Shown here: piece after piece, positions 42,788 to 52,073 of the stretch
Layout of the letters: every line of letters starts with the position of its first letter
How positions within the stretch are numbered: the first letter of the stretch is position 1
Source: Ruminococcus bromii
GTDB lineage: Bacteria; Bacillota; Clostridia; Oscillospirales; Acutalibacteraceae
Assembly: GCF_002834225.1 (NCBI RefSeq)
Contig: NZ_NNSR01000069.1
Location: forward strand, 78,428 to 142,427
Length of the DNA stretch: 64,000 nucleotides
Direction of reading: 5' to 3'
The notes under the pieces: generated by a model
Database searches by the model: none
The model's input: the letters and a program-made list of their open reading frames with translations, nothing else
Told to the model about the DNA's origin: nothing
Translations under genes and position numbers: made by a program

Positions 42788-43999
42788 ATGTTTCCAAAAA
42801 AGGAAGTAGTGGCTATGCTGCTTGCCGGCGGTCAAGGCTCTCGTCTTGGCGTGCTTACCCGAAAGCTTGCTAAGCCTGCCGTACCATTTGGCGGCAAATA
42901 TCGTATTATTGATTTCCCGTTATCCAACTGTGTAAATTCAGGCATTGACGCTGTGGGTATTCTTACGCAGTACCAGCCTCTTGTTCTTAACGAATACATA
43001 GGAAACGGACAGCCGTGGGATCTTGACAGTATGCACTCGGGTGTAAACTGTCTCAGCCCTTATCAGGCTGTTGACGGTGCAGACTGGTACTCAGGCACAG
43101 CCAACGCTATTTATCAAAATATCAACTACATTGAGCGTTATAATCCTGAATATGTGGTTATTCTTTCGGGCGACCATATTTACAAAATGGACTACAACAA
43201 GATGCTTGATTATCACAAGGAAAAGAATGCCGCTTGTACAATTGCGGTAATTGATGTTCCGCTTGAGGAAGCCTCAAGATTCGGCATTCTCAACACAAAC
43301 GAGGACGGTTCAATCTACGAATTTGAGGAAAAGCCTGCTCATCCAAAAAGCACAAATGCATCAATGGGCATCTATATTTTCAGCTGGAAGGAGCTTAGAA
43401 AGTATCTTACTGAGGATGAACTCAAAGAGGGTTCAAGCCATGATTTCGGCAAGGATGTCCTCCCTGCCATGCTTGACGCAGGCGAGCGTATGTTTGCCTA
43501 TCCTTTTGAGGGCTATTGGAAGGATGTGGGAACAATCGACAGCCTTTGGGAGGCTAATATGGATCTTCTCGATCCAAAGGTTACTCTCGACCTCAAGGAT
43601 ATCTACTCAAGAAACCCGATGATGCCTCCGCACTATGTTTCAAATGAGGCGTCAATCCAAAATTCACTCGTTGCCGACGGATGCAATGTTTACGGCAGCC
43701 TTGAGTTCTCAATTCTTTTTGCAGGTGTTACAATCGGTAAAAACGCAACAATCAACTCTTCAATCATTATGCCGGGTGCTGTAATTGAAGACGGCGCAGA
43801 TGTTCAGTTTGCAATTATTGCAGAAAATACTGTTGTCGGCAAAAATGCAAAGGTCGGACAGAAACCTGAAGAAACGGAAAATCTTGACGACTGGGGAATT
43901 ACTGTTGTCGGTGCAAATACCGTTATCAAAGAAAACACCGTTATCAAAGCAAAAACCATGATAGACAGCGACACGGAGGTGGACGGCAATGAGAAGTAA
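42788..43999 (+). CDS. glgC: Glucose-1-phosphate adenylyltransferase, catalytic subunit GlgC
   Basis: GlgC makes ADP-glucose, the glycogen precursor. The 403-residue protein has the nucleotidyltransferase start [20 protein letters not shown], then [20 protein letters not shown], the [10 protein letters not shown] metal site, and a C-terminal left-handed beta-helix with hexapeptide repeats (about 290-400). The gap from glgB is 80 bases. Its end overlaps glgD by 11 bases. GlgC and GlgD form a mixed enzyme in Firmicutes. Confidence 0.96.
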   Translation: MFPKKEVVAMLLAGGQGSRLGVLTRKLAKPAVPFGGKYRIIDFPLSNCVNSGIDAVGILTQYQPLVLNEYIGNGQPWDLDSMHSGVNCLSPYQAVDGADWYSGTANAIYQNINYIERYNPEYVVILSGDHIYKMDYNKMLDYHKEKNAACTIAVIDVPLEEASRFGILNTNEDGSIYEFEEKPAHPKSTNASMGIYIFSWKELRKYLTEDELKEGSSHDFGKDVLPAMLDAGERMFAYPFEGYWKDVGTIDSLWEANMDLLDPKVTLDLKDIYSRNPMMPPHYVSNEASIQNSLVADGCNVYGSLEFSILFAGVTIGKNATINSSIIMPGAVIEDGADVQFAIIAENTVVGKNAKVGQKPEETENLDDWGITVVGANTVIKENTVIKAKTMIDSDTEVDGNEK

Positions 44000-45101
44000 C
44001 AATGTACTCGGTTTCATCTTTGCGGCAACACTTGACGACAAAATTCCGGAGCTTGCATCTTCAAGAACAACTGCAAGCATTCCGATCGGCGGTAAATACA
44101 GAATTATCGACTTTGACCTTTCAAATATGTCAAACTCAGGTATAAGCAATGTGGGCATTGTTGCAAAAAGCAACTTTCAGTCACTTATGGATCATGTGGG
44201 TTCAGGCAGTGCATATGATCTTTCAAAGAGAAGAAGCAACCTTTCAATTCTTCCTCCGTATGACGGCAAGGCTTTTTCAAGCTTTGTTGAAACAATCTAC
44301 AATATGCACGGATATATTGAGCATTGCCGTGAGGAATATGTTCTTATCTCGCAGGGCAATGTAATTACTAACATTGATTACACAGATGTTTTTGACTTCC
44401 ACTCAAAGAAGAAGGCAGACATTACACTTATATATAAGAATCATGCAATTCCGCAGGGCTATGACAGACCGATTACCCTTGATGTAGATGATGACGGCAA
44501 GGTAAATCAGATTTTTGTAAAGCCCGGTGTTGTTGACAAAGAGGCATTCAACCACGCATACGGCTCTATTCTCATCAAGAAAGACCTTCTTATGAGTGAA
44601 ATCAGAAACGCCATCAGCGTTAATCAGCTTGATGTAAAGCGACTTCTTCAGAGCAGTCTGGGCAAATACAGTATTTATGCTTACGAAAATAAGGGTTACT
44701 GTGCAACAATCAGCTCAATCAACGATTACTTCGAGTTCAATATGGATCTTATGAAAAAAGAAGTAAGGGATGAGCTTTTTAATCCGCAAAGACCTATCTA
44801 TACAAAGGTAAGAGATGACGCTCCGTCACGCTACGGACTTACAAGCAATGTGAAAAATTCAATCATTGCACAGGGTTGTGTTATCAACGGTGAGGTTGAG
44901 AACTGCGTTATTTCAAAGGGTGTTTATGTCGGCGAAGGCGCAAAGCTTTCTAACTGTATTGTAATGCAGGACACAAAAATAGGTTGCAATACCAACCTTA
45001 ACTATGTTATCATAGATAAGGATGTTACCATCAAGGACGGTCGTTCACTTATGGGATATGATTCGTACCCCATTTATATTGCTAAAAAATCCGTTGTATA
45101 A
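43989..45101 (+). CDS. glgD: GlgD, regulatory subunit of ADP-glucose pyrophosphorylase
   Basis: The 370-residue GlgC-like protein starts [20 protein letters not shown] instead of the LAGGxGxRL loop, so the catalytic nucleotide loop is missing, as is usual for Glg[21 protein letters not shown] and [13 protein letters not shown] replace the GlgC counterparts, and the C-terminal beta-helix is kept. It modulates GlgC. The 11-base overlap with glgC suggests coupled translation and fixed stoichiometry. Confidence 0.95.
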   Translation: MRSNNVLGFIFAATLDDKIPELASSRTTASIPIGGKYRIIDFDLSNMSNSGISNVGIVAKSNFQSLMDHVGSGSAYDLSKRRSNLSILPPYDGKAFSSFVETIYNMHGYIEHCREEYVLISQGNVITNIDYTDVFDFHSKKKADITLIYKNHAIPQGYDRPITLDVDDDGKVNQIFVKPGVVDKEAFNHAYGSILIKKDLLMSEIRNAISVNQLDVKRLLQSSLGKYSIYAYENKGYCATISSINDYFEFNMDLMKKEVRDELFNPQRPIYTKVRDDAPSRYGLTSNVKNSIIAQGCVINGEVENCVISKGVYVGEGAKLSNCIVMQDTKIGCNTNLNYVIIDKDVTIKDGRSLMGYDSYPIYIAKKSVV

Positions 45102-45131
45102 AGTTTGTTTAAACAAGGAGGTAATCTTACA

Positions 45132-46559
45132 ATGAGAATTTTATACTGTGCTTCAGAAGCTAATCCGTTTTGCGGAAGCGGCGGACTTGCCGATGTAGCG
45201 GGAAGTCTTCCCCATACACTTTGCAGAAAAGGTCAGGATTGCAGAATTGTTGTTCCGCTTTACGGCACAATTCCGCAGGAACTTAAAAACTCCATGAACT
45301 TCATCACAAACTTTACCGTGCCGGTTGCATGGCGTCATCAGTATTGCGGTTTGTTCTGGGCAAGATGGAATGACTGTACATACTATTTTATTGATAACGA
45401 ATATTATTTCAAGAGAGGCACTCTCTACGGTCATTATGACGACGCTGAAAGATTCGCTTTCTTCTCCCGTGCAATTCTTGAAATGCTTCCTTACATTGAT
45501 TTCCATCCCGACATCATTCATTGTAATGACTGGCAGACGGCTCTTGTTCCTGTTTACTACTATCTGTTCTATTCACACAGACCATGGTACTATAACATTA
45601 AGAGTCTGTTCACTATTCACAACATCCAGTATCAGGGTGAATACGGCTGGGAAGTAAACACAGAGTGCGTCGGCATTCCTACATCAGAAACAAAGATTCT
45701 TGAAATGAACGGCAAACTCAATATGATGAAGGGTGCTATCGAAACAGCTACCCGTGTTTCAACGGTTTCTCCAAGCTATGCGGCTGAAATTAGAGACCCG
45801 TGGTTCAGTTGGGGACTTCATGACGAACTCAATCTTCGTCATTACAAGCTTTGCGGTATCAAGAACGGTATTGACACAGAAAGCTACAATCCCGAAACAG
45901 ACTATCAGCTTTATCGCAACTATTCAAAGGACGATATGAGCGGCAAGGGCGAATGTAAGCGTGCTTTGCAGGAGCGTTTGTGTCTTGAACAGCGCTGGGA
46001 TGTTCCGCTGGTCGGTATGGTAACAAGACTTGTTGCACACAAGGGACTTGACCTTGTGAGAATGGGTCTTGAGGAGCTTATGAACACAGAAAATATGCAG
46101 TTTGTAATTCTCGGTTCAGGCGACAAGGAGTACGAGGACTACTTCAACTATATGCAGGCGAAGTATCCGGGCAGACTTTGCTTCTGTCACGGCTTTGTTC
46201 CCGAACTTGCAAGAAAGATTTACTCAGGCGCAGATATTTTCCTTATGCCGTCTGCTCAGGAGCCTTGCGGTCTTGCACAGATGATTGCGCTACGTTACGG
46301 CACAATTCCTGTTGTTCGTGAGGTTGGCGGTCTTAAAGACTCCGTATTCGACAGTGCCGACAACTACGGTAACGGCTTTACATTCAAAAACTATGAATGT
46401 GCAGATATGCAGCTTGCCGTAAGAAGAGCATTGTGGGGCATTCAGGACGATCAGGGCTGGCATCAGCTTATGTGGCGTGCAATGATGAGCGACAACAGTT
46501 GGGAGCGTTCGGCTCAGGACTACATCAACCTTTACAACGATACCCTCAAGTGGGCTTAA
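45132..46559 (+). CDS. glgA: Glycogen synthase GlgA (GT5)
   Basis: GlgA elongates alpha-1,4-glucan from ADP-glucose. The start is the ATG at 45132 with AAGGAGG nine to ten bases upstream, giving MRILYCASEANPFCGSGGLA (475 residues). The GT5 GT-B fold is clear, with SAQEPCGLAQMIALRYGTIP near the end carrying the donor-site glutamate. In the N-terminal KxGGL motif the usual lysine is absent: the sequence is GSGGL. It completes the glycogen operon and is followed by a terminator. Confidence 0.94.
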   Translation: MRILYCASEANPFCGSGGLADVAGSLPHTLCRKGQDCRIVVPLYGTIPQELKNSMNFITNFTVPVAWRHQYCGLFWARWNDCTYYFIDNEYYFKRGTLYGHYDDAERFAFFSRAILEMLPYIDFHPDIIHCNDWQTALVPVYYYLFYSHRPWYYNIKSLFTIHNIQYQGEYGWEVNTECVGIPTSETKILEMNGKLNMMKGAIETATRVSTVSPSYAAEIRDPWFSWGLHDELNLRHYKLCGIKNGIDTESYNPETDYQLYRNYSKDDMSGKGECKRALQERLCLEQRWDVPLVGMVTRLVAHKGLDLVRMGLEELMNTENMQFVILGSGDKEYEDYFNYMQAKYPGRLCFCHGFVPELARKIYSGADIFLMPSAQEPCGLAQMIALRYGTIPVVREVGGLKDSVFDSADNYGNGFTFKNYECADMQLAVRRALWGIQDDQGWHQLMWRAMMSDNSWERSAQDYINLYNDTLKWA

Positions 46560-46590
46560 TCGTGCAGTCAAATCTTATAACAAAAAATTC

Positions 46591-46630
46591 AGTCGGAAAG
46601 CAGATTTCAAATTTGCTTTCCGACTTTTGG
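46591..46630 (+). terminator. glg operon terminator
   Basis: AGTCGGAAAGCA/TGCTTTCCGACT, 12-bp stem, followed by TTTGGTTTATTT. Confidence 0.88.
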
Positions 46631-46652
46631 TTTATTTGAAATAGCAATCTCG

Positions 46653-46673
46653 TAGGGGCGGATGATATACGCC
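46653..46673. repeat. Short GGGGCGGAT..ATACGCC palindromic element
   Basis: TAGGGGCGGATGATATACGCC, a degenerate relative of the GGCGGATA/TATCCGCC palindromes at 50145-50163 and 58344-58360. Confidence 0.5.
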
Positions 46674-46683
46674 ACAATGCAAA

Positions 46684-46731
46684 CAAAAAAGGTTGGAAAC
46701 TACTGCGGGGAGCAGTCGATTTCCAACCTTA
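46684..46731 (-). terminator. Terminator of the folT-like gene
   Basis: Minus strand AAGGTTGGAAA and TTTCCAACCTT arms enclose a small inner hairpin (CTGC/GCAG) and are followed by TTTTTTG. Confidence 0.9.
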
Positions 46732-46752
46732 AAGTTTTGCATTAGTTTTTCA

Positions 46753-47325
46753 TCAGGTTCGCTTTATTGCGTGAGGAACACGAATTTTGCTTGCGAGCTT
46801 GCCAAGGGCAAACACAAGGATAATCTCGGGAATGCACTTAACGGCAACGCTGATGAATCTTGCTGTAAGATAAACCGTGTACGGTGTTGAACCGCCGCCG
46901 TAGAGTGTGTAGAGCCAAAAAGCCGCAAGGAATGTTTCAACGCAAAGCATATTTGTAAACCATGCAAGAACAACCCTGAGCGGAGTTACATTGTTCTTAT
47001 AAAGAAACATACCGTAGATAAAGCCTGTAATAAATCCGTTGATTGTAAAGCCGGGGAAATATGCACCTGTCGGAGCAATGATAAATGAAAGAATATCTCC
47101 CAAAGCGCCGACAATTGCGGCAGGAATCGGTCCGAACATAACTCCTGTTACGGCAATCGGCAAAAACGCTGCGCTGAGCTTTACATTGTTTCCGAAAAAC
47201 GGAAGTGTGCTGTTTGCAAAAAATCCAAGAACAATACGGAGTGCAAGCAGCATTGCAATTGCCGCAAGAGCGTAGATACTCTTCATTTCAAGCAAAGAGC
47301 TTTGAATTTTTTTGAGTTGTGACAT
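46753..47325 (-). CDS. Folate-family ECF transporter S component (FolT-like)
   Basis: A 190-residue integral membrane substrate-binding component with about six helices. The patterns FGPIPAAIVGALGDILSF and PTGAYFPGFTINGFITGFIY fit the FolT group. It would bind folate and work with a shared ECF energising module (EcfA/A'/T) encoded elsewhere. The start is ATG 47323-47325 with AGGAGG upstream. The strongest evidence for the substrate is the tetrahydrofolate riboswitch in its leader. Confidence 0.85.
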   Translation of the reverse strand: MSQLKKIQSSLLEMKSIYALAAIAMLLALRIVLGFFANSTLPFFGNNVKLSAAFLPIAVTGVMFGPIPAAIVGALGDILSFIIAPTGAYFPGFTINGFITGFIYGMFLYKNNVTPLRVVLAWFTNMLCVETFLAAFWLYTLYGGGSTPYTVYLTARFISVAVKCIPEIILVFALGKLASKIRVPHAIKRT

Positions 47326-47363
47326 ATTTTTTACCTCCTGAATCTCTGTTGTTGCTTCAGGAA

Positions 47364-47391
47364 GAAAAAAGCGGACAGTTGCTCTGCCCGC
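47364..47391 (-). terminator. Riboswitch expression platform: terminator before folT
   Basis: Minus strand GCGGGCAG-AGCAA-CTGTCCGC (8 bp, one G-U) followed by six T. The competing antiterminator pairs CCCGCTG at the end of the aptamer (47414-47420) with CAGCGGG (47387-47393), which overlaps the 5' arm of the terminator. Confidence 0.8.
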
Positions 47392-47412
47392 TGAATTATA
47401 TGTCCCAAAGTA

Positions 47413-47508
47413 ACAGCGGGATGCGAAATCTGTACCGCAGGATAAACCTTTCGTTCTTGCGGCAACTCCCCGTCCGCAAAACACTTCACGCACAAATTTC
47501 TACTCTGT
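47413..47508 (-). promoter_or_regulatory. Tetrahydrofolate (THF) riboswitch aptamer
   Basis: On the minus strand the conserved landmarks of the THF aptamer appear in order: CAGAGTAGA, GCGTGAAGTG, a stem TTGCGG/CCGCAA, AACGAAAGG, and GCATCCCGCTG closing the first helix. These match, by memory, the described Clostridia THF element placed before folT genes. The mutually exclusive downstream pairings predict ligand-induced termination. Confidence 0.85.
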
Positions 47509-47535
47509 GATAGATGTCGTTTGACACCGTATGCT

Positions 47536-47564
47536 ATTATACGCCTGAATTTGCAGTTTGTCAA
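47536..47564 (-). promoter_or_regulatory. Promoter of the THF riboswitch-folT unit
   Basis: Minus strand TTGACA (47559-47564), 17-bp spacer, TATAAT (47536-47541). Confidence 0.85.
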
Positions 47565-47583
47565 CCAATAATTACTTTTCGGT

Positions 47584-48246
47584 TTACTGAGCCGCTGCGT
47601 TTTTCTTCTTTGTAAGAAGGGTATCAAGGCTGTAGATAAGTCTTGAAAGCGGCTTGTAGATTATGAAAACAACTACCGAAATGATGAGTCCCTTAATGAT
47701 ATTGAATGGACCTACGCAGTACAGGCAGAATGTAAATGTGCCGTCAATTGCAGGGAAAATTGCCTGTCCCATTTTGATAATTTCTGTAAGCGGCATAAAA
47801 GACGAGTAGAGCGGAACAAGCACGAATGTGTTAAGAACCACACCGATAGCCGCCATTGCAACCGTACCCGTAAGCATTCCGATAATCGCACCGACTCTTG
47901 TTTTTTTGTACTTGTAGATGAAACCTGCCGGCAGAATAAACGAACAGCCGATGAGGAAGTTTGCAAGCTCCCCTACTCCGCCTGTGCTTGTGCCTTTGAT
48001 AAGAAACTTAACGAGAATTTTTACAAATTCAATTACTGCACCGGCAATCGGTCCCATGCTGAATGTTCCGACAAGAACGGGAACTTCGGAAAAATCGAAC
48101 TCATAGAATGAAGGTGCGATAAATCCGAGAGGAAATTCAAAGAACATAAGAACTGCCGAAAGTGCCGCAAGCATTGCGGTTACGGCAAGCTTTGTTGTCT
48201 TTGCCGTGTTGTCTGAATTGATTGTTTTTGCTTTTGATTTTGTCAT
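47584..48246 (-). CDS. ribU: Riboflavin ECF transporter S component (RibU)
   Basis: The 220-residue membrane protein has about six helices after a 20-residue basic cytoplasmic start. The RibU hallmark is visible in MLAALSAVLMFFEFPLGFIA and in FDFSEVPVLVGTFSMGPIAG. It captures riboflavin for a shared ECF module. The start is ATG 48244-48246 behind AGGAG. The FMN riboswitch directly upstream confirms the assignment. Confidence 0.94.
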   Translation of the reverse strand: MTKSKAKTINSDNTAKTTKLAVTAMLAALSAVLMFFEFPLGFIAPSFYEFDFSEVPVLVGTFSMGPIAGAVIEFVKILVKFLIKGTSTGGVGELANFLIGCSFILPAGFIYKYKKTRVGAIIGMLTGTVAMAAIGVVLNTFVLVPLYSSFMPLTEIIKMGQAIFPAIDGTFTFCLYCVGPFNIIKGLIISVVVFIIYKPLSRLIYSLDTLLTKKKNAAAQ

Positions 48247-48284
48247 TACGACCACTCCTGAAAAATTATTTCGAGTTGTCGGGA

Positions 48285-48317
48285 AAAGAAAAATCCCGCT
48301 ACAAATGTAACGGGATT
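48285..48317 (-). terminator. FMN-riboswitch terminator before ribU
   Basis: Minus strand AATCCCGTTAC/GTAGCGGGATT stem (one internal mismatch) followed by TTTTCTTTT, placed between the aptamer and ribU. Confidence 0.85.
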
Positions 48318-48354
48318 GCGTACCAAAATAAAACAGACGAACCGCCTGTTCTGT

Positions 48355-48471
48355 CGCATCTTCTCGTATCCGGACTATGACCGTCGGTGTCTGAATTTCA
48401 CAGACTCGGCAGGCTTTCACCTGTTCGTGGACTTTAACCACCGGTGGAGAATTTCACTCCGCCCCGAAGAC
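48355..48471 (-). promoter_or_regulatory. FMN riboswitch (RFN element)
   Basis: The minus strand shows the canonical landmarks: CTTCGGGGCGGAGTGAAATT, CCACCGGTGGTTAAAGTCC, GTGAAAGCCTGCCGAG, then CACCGACGGTCATAGTCCGG and the closing ACGAGAAGA. FMN binding would favour the terminator at 48285-48317. Confidence 0.96.
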
Positions 48472-48484
48472 AACTGTTGATTAT

Positions 48485-48512
48485 ATTATATGCCGATTTT
48501 CGGATTTGTCAA
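48485..48512 (-). promoter_or_regulatory. ribU promoter, overlapping the alkD-like gene end
   Basis: Minus strand TTGACA (48507-48512), 16-bp spacer, TATAAT (48485-48490). The -35 overlaps the stop codon of the upstream gene. Confidence 0.8.
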
Positions 48513-49234
48513 TATCTCTTCAGTGTTTTGAGATATTTTTTCGTTTCATCGTCAATTCTGAAACTTTCAACGCATTTCCGAATCATTTTATTAAAGGTTG
48601 CATTATCAAGCGAATTTGACTTTATGTACCGCATAGTCTGTTCTCTGCACTTTGCAAGTGCAGTTGCAACAAGCCATGCCCTTGCCATACTCACATAATA
48701 ATGCGGATTTTTCACATTGTCACAACATTCAAGCACCGTGTCTATGTACTCATCTTCAAGATAATAGTCGAGCATCAGCACAAGACCTGCACGAATTATC
48801 CACGGATTGTCGCTTTTTGTGTATTCACAAACATGAGGAAAAAATTCTGATTTGTACTTTTTGGTTTCTTTGAGATTTGCACAAAAGCCGTCGCAAACCG
48901 CCCAGCTGTCTATACGCTGTACAAAATCATCGCTGTACATCAAAAATTCTTCATAGTTTTCGGTTTTGAGCAAACCGATTACAATACCTCGCATTGTTTT
49001 TTCTTCATAAGAATTATCGGTTGTCTGCTCTAAAAAACTGCGTCCGTTGCCCTTAGAAATTTCCTTGCCGAGCTTTCGCATAACAGGCATTCTTACTCCG
49101 ATAAAAAAGTCCTTGTCATTGTCGGGAATCAATGAGGAATGAAAGCTTCTGTACTTTTCATCTGCATATGAACGAAGTTCCTCTACAAAATCATCATAGT
49201 CATTTTTAGTCCAATTATCTCTTACAAGCTCCAT
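48509..49234 (-). CDS. DNA alkylation repair protein (AlkD-like HEAT-repeat glycosylase)
   Basis: A 241-residue all-helical protein of the AlkD family, which removes 3- or 7-alkylpurines from DNA without flipping the base. FIGVRMPVMRKLGKEI near residue 45, then SWAVCDGFCANL and NPWIIRAGLVLMLDYYLE, are typical. It is the last gene of the leftward run from the YfhO gene, nine bases after licD; a functional link with envelope genes is not apparent. Confidence 0.88.
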   Translation of the reverse strand: MELVRDNWTKNDYDDFVEELRSYADEKYRSFHSSLIPDNDKDFFIGVRMPVMRKLGKEISKGNGRSFLEQTTDNSYEEKTMRGIVIGLLKTENYEEFLMYSDDFVQRIDSWAVCDGFCANLKETKKYKSEFFPHVCEYTKSDNPWIIRAGLVLMLDYYLEDEYIDTVLECCDNVKNPHYYVSMARAWLVATALAKCREQTMRYIKSNSLDNATFNKMIRKCVESFRIDDETKKYLKTLKRY

Positions 49235-49243
49235 AATGTACCG

Positions 49244-50119
49244 TTATTTTTGCTTATTCTTTCTTTTGCTGTCATAAATTTCACACGGTGAGTTCAGGTC
49301 AAGATATGCAATATCGTGGTGTGGCACTCTGTCCTCAACAGGCGGAAGCTGCATATAATCACCGAAAACCATTCTGAGATACTCGTCATAGCCCGACATA
49401 CACGGCATTTTTATGCCCTCAAATGTGACATAATCAACGCCCGAATAAATGTGCTTCGGGTACTCAATTTTCATCCAATGAGGGCCTGAACAAAGCTCCG
49501 TTACACACTTGTTTTTATCAAGCCTGTACTTAACCATATGCTTTTCGGCAGTTCTCCAAATCTTTTCACGGAGCTTTTTTCCTCTGAAAATTGAAAGCAA
49601 AACCTTACTGCCTGCCCCCACAATTCCGCCGTGCTTTTCGGGAACAACCTGAGCCAAAAACAGCGAATAAAGCATTGTCCACACATACTGCATTTTGCGT
49701 GCAAAACGGCTGTCGGGACAAACATCAAGCGGAAAGACATCAAGCACAAGTCCGTGCGGAATATCAACCTCGGCCTGATTTGTCTTGACCATAGTGTAAT
49801 TTGTGTCGGTTACGGTCATAAAAATATTGCCCGTGAACATATCCCTGTCGGTTTTGAGAAGTCGGAATCTTCCGTCTGCGCCCTGTTCATGCCAAAGCTT
49901 GTACAGCTTTTCGTAGTCCTCTCGTGGCAGCATAACATCAACATCATCATCCCACGGAACAAATCCGCCGTTTCTAAGCGCACCGATTAACGCACCGCCG
50001 ATAAGATAGAATGTGAGATTGTTCTTTTCGCAAAAGTCCCTGAAATACACGAGCATATCAAGCTGTTTAAGCTGTAACTCACGCAAAAGTTCGGGGGTAA
50101 GTTCTACTTTTTCAGTCAT
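49244..50119 (-). CDS. LicD-family phosphotransferase
   Basis: The 291-residue protein has the LicD/fukutin nucleotidyltransferase-like core: TFYLIGGALIGALRNGGFVP followed by WDDDVDVMLPREDY. The family adds phosphocholine or similar phospho-groups to cell-surface glycans and teichoic acids. The start is ATG 50117-50119 behind ACGGAG. It follows a GT2 glycosyltransferase gene, with a GGGCGGA/TCCGCCC hairpin between, supporting a role in modifying a surface polymer. Confidence 0.9.
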   Translation of the reverse strand: MTEKVELTPELLRELQLKQLDMLVYFRDFCEKNNLTFYLIGGALIGALRNGGFVPWDDDVDVMLPREDYEKLYKLWHEQGADGRFRLLKTDRDMFTGNIFMTVTDTNYTMVKTNQAEVDIPHGLVLDVFPLDVCPDSRFARKMQYVWTMLYSLFLAQVVPEKHGGIVGAGSKVLLSIFRGKKLREKIWRTAEKHMVKYRLDKNKCVTELCSGPHWMKIEYPKHIYSGVDYVTFEGIKMPCMSGYDEYLRMVFGDYMQLPPVEDRVPHHDIAYLDLNSPCEIYDSKRKNKQK

Positions 50120-50144
50120 AAGTATCTCCGTAAATATCAAATAC

Positions 50145-50163
50145 GGGCGGAGATTATCCGCCC
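50145..50163. repeat. GGGCGGA-GATTA-TCCGCCC palindrome between GT2 and licD
   Basis: Seven-base perfect arms around a five-base loop, of the same family as 58344-58360. It sits within a gene run where it could act as an RNA-processing or polarity element. Confidence 0.65.
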
Positions 50164-50169
50164 AAAAAA

Positions 50170-51249
50170 TTATTTGTATGAATGACCGGGAAGTGTGTTT
50201 TCCCTGATTTTTCTTTTTACCTTTTCAATGTGTTCTTTCGCACCGCTGTTTTTGATTTTCTTCCGCCATGACGGAATCTGAATCAAACCAACAATTGTGC
50301 CTATTCCGTAGGCAACATGGAGCAACGGGAAAATGAACGGCAAAAACACAAACTGAGGCTGAACATTTTTCATTGTGCAACATCCGACAGCGTTTACAAT
50401 ATCAAACATTCCGTAGATTATCAAAAGAATGTACAAAAAAAGCGGAAGTCCGAGAAGTGCAAGCACGGAACAGCCGAGAAGTGCCATTACAAAAAGAAAC
50501 GGTGCAAAGTGAAAGTACGAAAGACAACCGGGACATTCCGAGAGTGTAAGTCCTATCCACCTTCCGTTTGAATACTTCTGCCTTATCATTCCGTGAAGGT
50601 CGTTTCGTGAATGCTGATATGAGATAATATCGGGGCAACAGCACATCTTGTAGCCTGCCATTCTAATGCGGTAGTGAAATTCATTATCCTCGGTTCTGCC
50701 GAGGTTTTCGTTAAAACCGCCGACCTTTGCAATAACCTCTCTGCGGTAAGCCGCATGAAAAAGGCTGTCAAGATATTCCTTTTGTGCAAGCGGCCGTCTG
50801 TATGACGCAACCGAACTGCCGAAGAGAGAATCCTCAGCCGCAAGCAAGGTGAGCTTCCAGCTTGAAACATTTGATGTAATGTTAGGTCTGCCGCCGCCTA
50901 CAACATTTTCGCCCTGCTTTATGTTATAAACATTTCGTGAAACAAAGTTTCTCGGAATTCTTGCATGGGCATCAACTCTGATGATTATATCGCCCTTAGC
51001 GGTCATCAATGCGGCATTCCATGAGGTTGCCTGATTACGCTTTACGCATTGAACAACAGATACATTCCAAAAGCCGTAGTCGGCATCTCTGAATTTTTCC
51101 ATTTTTTCCTTAGTATCATCGGTTGACATACTGTCAACAAAAACCACTTCAATTTTATCGTGCGGATAATCCTGAAGTGCAATATCTCTGAAAAGTCCGC
51201 TGAGTGCGTTTGACTCGTTATAAGCTATCATACAAAGTGAAACTAACAT
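50170..51249 (-). CDS. Family 2 glycosyltransferase, membrane-attached
   Basis: The 359-residue protein has a GT2 GT-A domain (VSLCMIAYNESNALSGLFRD at the start, VFVDSMSTDDT for the nucleotide site, RVDAHARIP for the DxD-like site, GRTEDNEFHYR). Two membrane helices follow around residues 240-300. It resembles succinoglycan/poly-sugar transferases acting on surface polysaccharide. It overlaps the upstream membrane-protein gene by seven bases. Confidence 0.9.
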   Translation of the reverse strand: MLVSLCMIAYNESNALSGLFRDIALQDYPHDKIEVVFVDSMSTDDTKEKMEKFRDADYGFWNVSVVQCVKRNQATSWNAALMTAKGDIIIRVDAHARIPRNFVSRNVYNIKQGENVVGGGRPNITSNVSSWKLTLLAAEDSLFGSSVASYRRPLAQKEYLDSLFHAAYRREVIAKVGGFNENLGRTEDNEFHYRIRMAGYKMCCCPDIISYQHSRNDLHGMIRQKYSNGRWIGLTLSECPGCLSYFHFAPFLFVMALLGCSVLALLGLPLFLYILLIIYGMFDIVNAVGCCTMKNVQPQFVFLPFIFPLLHVAYGIGTIVGLIQIPSWRKKIKNSGAKEHIEKVKRKIRENTLPGHSYK

Positions 51250-52031
51250 ATAATATCCTTGCTCCCTTCAAGCTCTAACAGCCATTTTGCAGACATTGCA
51301 GAGGCTGTCAGAAAATAAGGCACGGCATAAAGTGCAGGAACAACAAAAAAGCACAGAGCCGCCCACCCGATGAAACCGACAAACAGTTTTACGGTTGACA
51401 TAAAATTCTTTATTGAGAATGCCATCATTCTCGGAAGATAAACCCCAAGAGGCAAATTTTCGTTAAAGCCGTAAGCCAAAAAGGTGTAATGGACAAATAT
51501 AATATAGCAAACCACCGTGAATAAAGCACTGACAATCCATGCCGCAACGAGCAGAACCGCCATAACAACCGTGAGTGATGGTGAGTTTTCAACTATCTGC
51601 GTTGAAACTGAGTTAAGGTAATTAAAAACATTAGCAAAACCGCTTATGATAAAAAACAATCCGAGCGAAATAACATCAAGAATAATTGATTTAAAAAATC
51701 TTTTCGGCTTTTTATAGTAGTAAAACACATCAAGCGGACTGCACTCTCTGCCCCTGACTACATTGCACACAGTTCTGTAGACTCCGTTAACAAGCGGTAA
51801 AATTACAACTACAAAGGCAAACAAAACAAGTCCGAAAACCGTCATAAGGATTCTCTGTGACTGACTCGGATTTTCTACGCCATACATTCCCGAAGCTGAC
51901 ATTGCAAGGCTGAAAGCGAACAGCCCTGTCAAAAATGCAAGCAGGGTCACCATAATTTGTGAAATAACTACCGACCGGTTTCCCTCAAGAACCGCTTTTG
52001 CCTGTTTTCTAACAGTTTTTTCAGTATTCAT
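51243..52031 (-). CDS. Integral membrane protein of unknown function
   Basis: A 262-residue protein with about five or six membrane helices and a short cytoplasmic start (NTEKTVRKQAKAVLEGNRS). The pattern of helices and the VVRGRECSPLDVFYYY loop recall DUF975-type proteins, but I am not certain. The ATG at 52029-52031 has AAGGGA seven bases upstream. It overlaps the GT2 gene, so it probably works in the same envelope process. Confidence 0.75.
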   Translation of the reverse strand: MNTEKTVRKQAKAVLEGNRSVVISQIMVTLLAFLTGLFAFSLAMSASGMYGVENPSQSQRILMTVFGLVLFAFVVVILPLVNGVYRTVCNVVRGRECSPLDVFYYYKKPKRFFKSIILDVISLGLFFIISGFANVFNYLNSVSTQIVENSPSLTVVMAVLLVAAWIVSALFTVVCYIIFVHYTFLAYGFNENLPLGVYLPRMMAFSIKNFMSTVKLFVGFIGWAALCFFVVPALYAVPYFLTASAMSAKWLLELEGSKDIIC

Positions 52032-52073
52032 TAGCATTCCCTTTTCATCTGAATTTGTTCATAACAAAACGCA

